This document shows, in pieces, positions 62,478 through 64,000 of a stretch of 64,000 bases of DNA. The notes beneath the pieces were generated by a model. That model saw only the letters and a program-made list of their open reading frames with translations. It had not been told where the DNA came from and made no database searches. Each line of letters starts with the position of its first letter. Position 1 is the stretch's first letter. The stretch comes from Shewanella aquimarina. GTDB taxonomy: Bacteria > Pseudomonadota > Gammaproteobacteria > Enterobacterales > Shewanellaceae. Made by a program: the position numbers and the translations under genes. The stretch lies in assembly GCF_023349185.1 (NCBI RefSeq), contig NZ_JAKIKY010000004.1, positions 1-64,000 on the forward strand. The letters are read 5' to 3'.

Positions 62478-64000
62478 ATGATACAAGAATTAGAATATCC
62501 GAGCATGAACTCAATTTTTAATTGTCATGATGTTGAATATGGAATTAGAAGAGACTCGCAAATAGAAACAATAAAGCATTATCTAAAAGAAAATCAGGTT
62601 TTATACTTGAATGCATCTTCTTCAATTGGAAAAACAACTATATTAAAGCAGGTGTTTGAAGAACTAAAGTATGATTCTATTTCTCTTTTTATTAATAAAG
62701 AAAGAGTTGGATTTATTAATGATGTGGAAGTGTATAAAGATCTTTATATTCAAATTAAAACTTATATGGGGAACTTTACACAGCAAGATGTGAGCAAAGA
62801 TGTTTCTAAAAGTGATCTAGAAAAGCTAATATCAACTTTAAGTTATCATTTAAAGTACAATGGAAAGGTTGTCTATTTCATATTTGATGGTGTGTATTCT
62901 TTTGAAAACAATGATAACAATTTTCTTGCTGAGTTTTTTTTGATGCTCCCAACTGATGTGAATTATAAATACTTGATAAGTAGAGATGATTCTAAAAAGA
63001 GTGTTGGTGTCACATCTAAAAAGTGTCATGACTATAGTTTAAGTGTTTTTTCTCTAGAGGAAATTAAGCTATGTTTGCCAAATGTTGATGATACTACAAT
63101 AGTTTTGATAAGAGAGTCATTTGGTTCTTCGCCAGAAACTATATCATTTATAAAAGACATGGTTGAACGTGGAATAGAAATTGATGATATATTTAGTGAT
63201 TCCAATGATGACATTCAGTGTTTGTATGAAAATGAATGGAGTAGAACGGTAAGAAGTGATTTCGTTAGAGACTTGATTGGTATTTGCTCTTATTCAGTTG
63301 ATGCAGTTTCTTTAGTGGAAGTTGGTATTGCTTTAGATGCTACCGAGAAAGATTTAATAGAGGTTCTAAATGGATTGACTTTTTTAAAGCTTGAGGATGA
63401 GTTAATTGTTTTTAAGTCTAATGCTATTTTGAATTTTTGTAAGAAGAAAGTTTCCGATAACAAACATAAGTATATAGATATACTTTTGGGGTTGACTCGT
63501 GATAATTTTGATTCTTTAAACTCATCTAAAACTGCACATTATCTTTTTGAAAAAAATGAGTTTGACAAAGTATTGGGTGTTATTAGTGATGAGCATATAT
63601 CTAATAGGTATCAAAAATCAAAGTCATTTAATGAAGTTCATAAGATAATTAACTTTGGAATTAAAGCTTGTGAAAAACTAGATATAAAAGATAAGTTTAT
63701 AAAGTATAAGTATTTAAAAAGTGGGTTGTCTAGTATCTATAACTCTGAATTGATGGCGCAACAACTGAAATGTCACATTGTTGCTGGTGAGTCTGCACTG
63801 GCCATAAGGCTTATTCAGAAAGCTCGTTCGGAAGAAGAGATGTTACAGCTGTATTGTATATACGCCATGTCAAAAATTAAAGAAGGAGTCGGTATAGAGG
63901 ATAGTTTATACAATAAAATAGATTACTTGTTTGATAAAATCGATGTTGATGAACTAGGTCCTGAAAGAGTGGTAGATATTTGTGCTGATCTTCTTCCAAT
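62478..64000 (+). CDS. STAND-type P-loop NTPase, partial (runs off the window)
   Basis: An open frame of at least 507 codons starts at ATG 62478 and is not closed at the window end. An N-terminal NTPase domain has a degenerate Walker A (ASSSIGKTT, Lys52), Walker B FIFDG with Asp137, and a sensor-1-like LISRD near 166-170, as in STAND NTPases. A winged-helix-like region follows (about residues 260-330), then an alpha-helical repeat-like part. No effector domain precedes the NTPase, so one may lie beyond the edge. The gene is much more AT-rich than its neighbours, which suggests transfer. Proteins of this kind often act in antiphage defence, but that is an inference here. Confidence 0.6.
   Translation, partial: MIQELEYPSMNSIFNCHDVEYGIRRDSQIETIKHYLKENQVLYLNASSSIGKTTILKQVFEELKYDSISLFINKERVGFINDVEVYKDLYIQIKTYMGNFTQQDVSKDVSKSDLEKLISTLSYHLKYNGKVVYFIFDGVYSFENNDNNFLAEFFLMLPTDVNYKYLISRDDSKKSVGVTSKKCHDYSLSVFSLEEIKLCLPNVDDTTIVLIRESFGSSPETISFIKDMVERGIEIDDIFSDSNDDIQCLYENEWSRTVRSDFVRDLIGICSYSVDAVSLVEVGIALDATEKDLIEVLNGLTFLKLEDELIVFKSNAILNFCKKKVSDNKHKYIDILLGLTRDNFDSLNSSKTAHYLFEKNEFDKVLGVISDEHISNRYQKSKSFNEVHKIINFGIKACEKLDIKDKFIKYKYLKSGLSSIYNSELMAQQLKCHIVAGESALAIRLIQKARSEEEMLQLYCIYAMSKIKEGVGIEDSLYNKIDYLFDKIDVDELGPERVVDICADLLP

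Overview
The window looks like a chromosomal stretch of a marine Shewanella. Three observations support this: the gene content (beta-type napDAGHB periplasmic nitrate reductase, an ExeM-type extracellular nuclease with a GlyGly-CTERM tail, catalase, S46 peptidase, NrfBCD electron-transfer proteins), the regulatory sites (NarP 7-2-7 site, Fnr/Crp-like palindromes, MetJ boxes, yybP-ykoY riboswitch) and the base composition. Most genes are moderately GC-rich. A few intergenic regions, one BRO gene and the last 1.5 kb are clearly AT-rich. I see no rRNA or tRNA genes and no CRISPR array.

Layout. 1-440: the end of one IS3-family element and a frameshifted IS3 orfA. 486-5340: napDAGHB, minus strand, with its promoter upstream. 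5715-6293: a cytochrome b561-like protein behind a structured leader. 6320-10627: an AttEFGH-like ABC transporter operon ending in a lipoprotein. 11139-14212: ygfZ, a DUF3592 protein and serA. 14650-23039, plus strand: YjdF-like protein, LuxR regulator, exeM, menI, YgjV-like protein and catalase. 23173-25545: a manganese-riboswitch-controlled exporter, divergent from an aromatic amino acid permease that has a tyrosine-rich leader peptide. 25766-27922: S46 dipeptidyl peptidase. 28015-29817: hairpin-rich repeats around an isolated BRO-N gene. 29818-32799: rluF, a membrane protein and a MetJ-controlled NhaC-family transporter. 33165-39861: DUF3087, LysR and gabDT, an atypical lgt, and a cation/proton antiporter. 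39942-42551: WD40 lipoprotein, SIMPL protein, and a small HTH gene with a 28-codon ORF. 42949-45082: an amino acid ABC transporter. 45143-51442: diguanylate cyclase, large zinc metalloprotease with an outer-membrane partner, and a hypothetical protein. 52052-53134: Bax. 53149-55859: nrfBCD and a companion gene. 56241-58275: two convergent LysR genes. 58530-61721: DUF2339 membrane protein. 61833-62078: a cluster of short hairpins. 62478-end: an AT-rich STAND-type NTPase gene cut by the window edge.

Functionally, the region serves anaerobic nitrogen-oxide respiration (Nap, Nrf proteins), amino acid and peptide scavenging (S46 peptidase, aromatic and polar amino acid uptake, putative methionine uptake, GABA catabolism), extracellular macromolecule breakdown (nuclease, metalloprotease) and metal or oxidative homeostasis (Mn exporter, catalase). 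The most promising unexplained items are the STAND NTPase at the right edge, the recurring hairpins with TCC loops, the small HTH/28-codon ORF locus with its folded 3' region, and the two candidate RNA switches (5618-5700 and 24113-24202).
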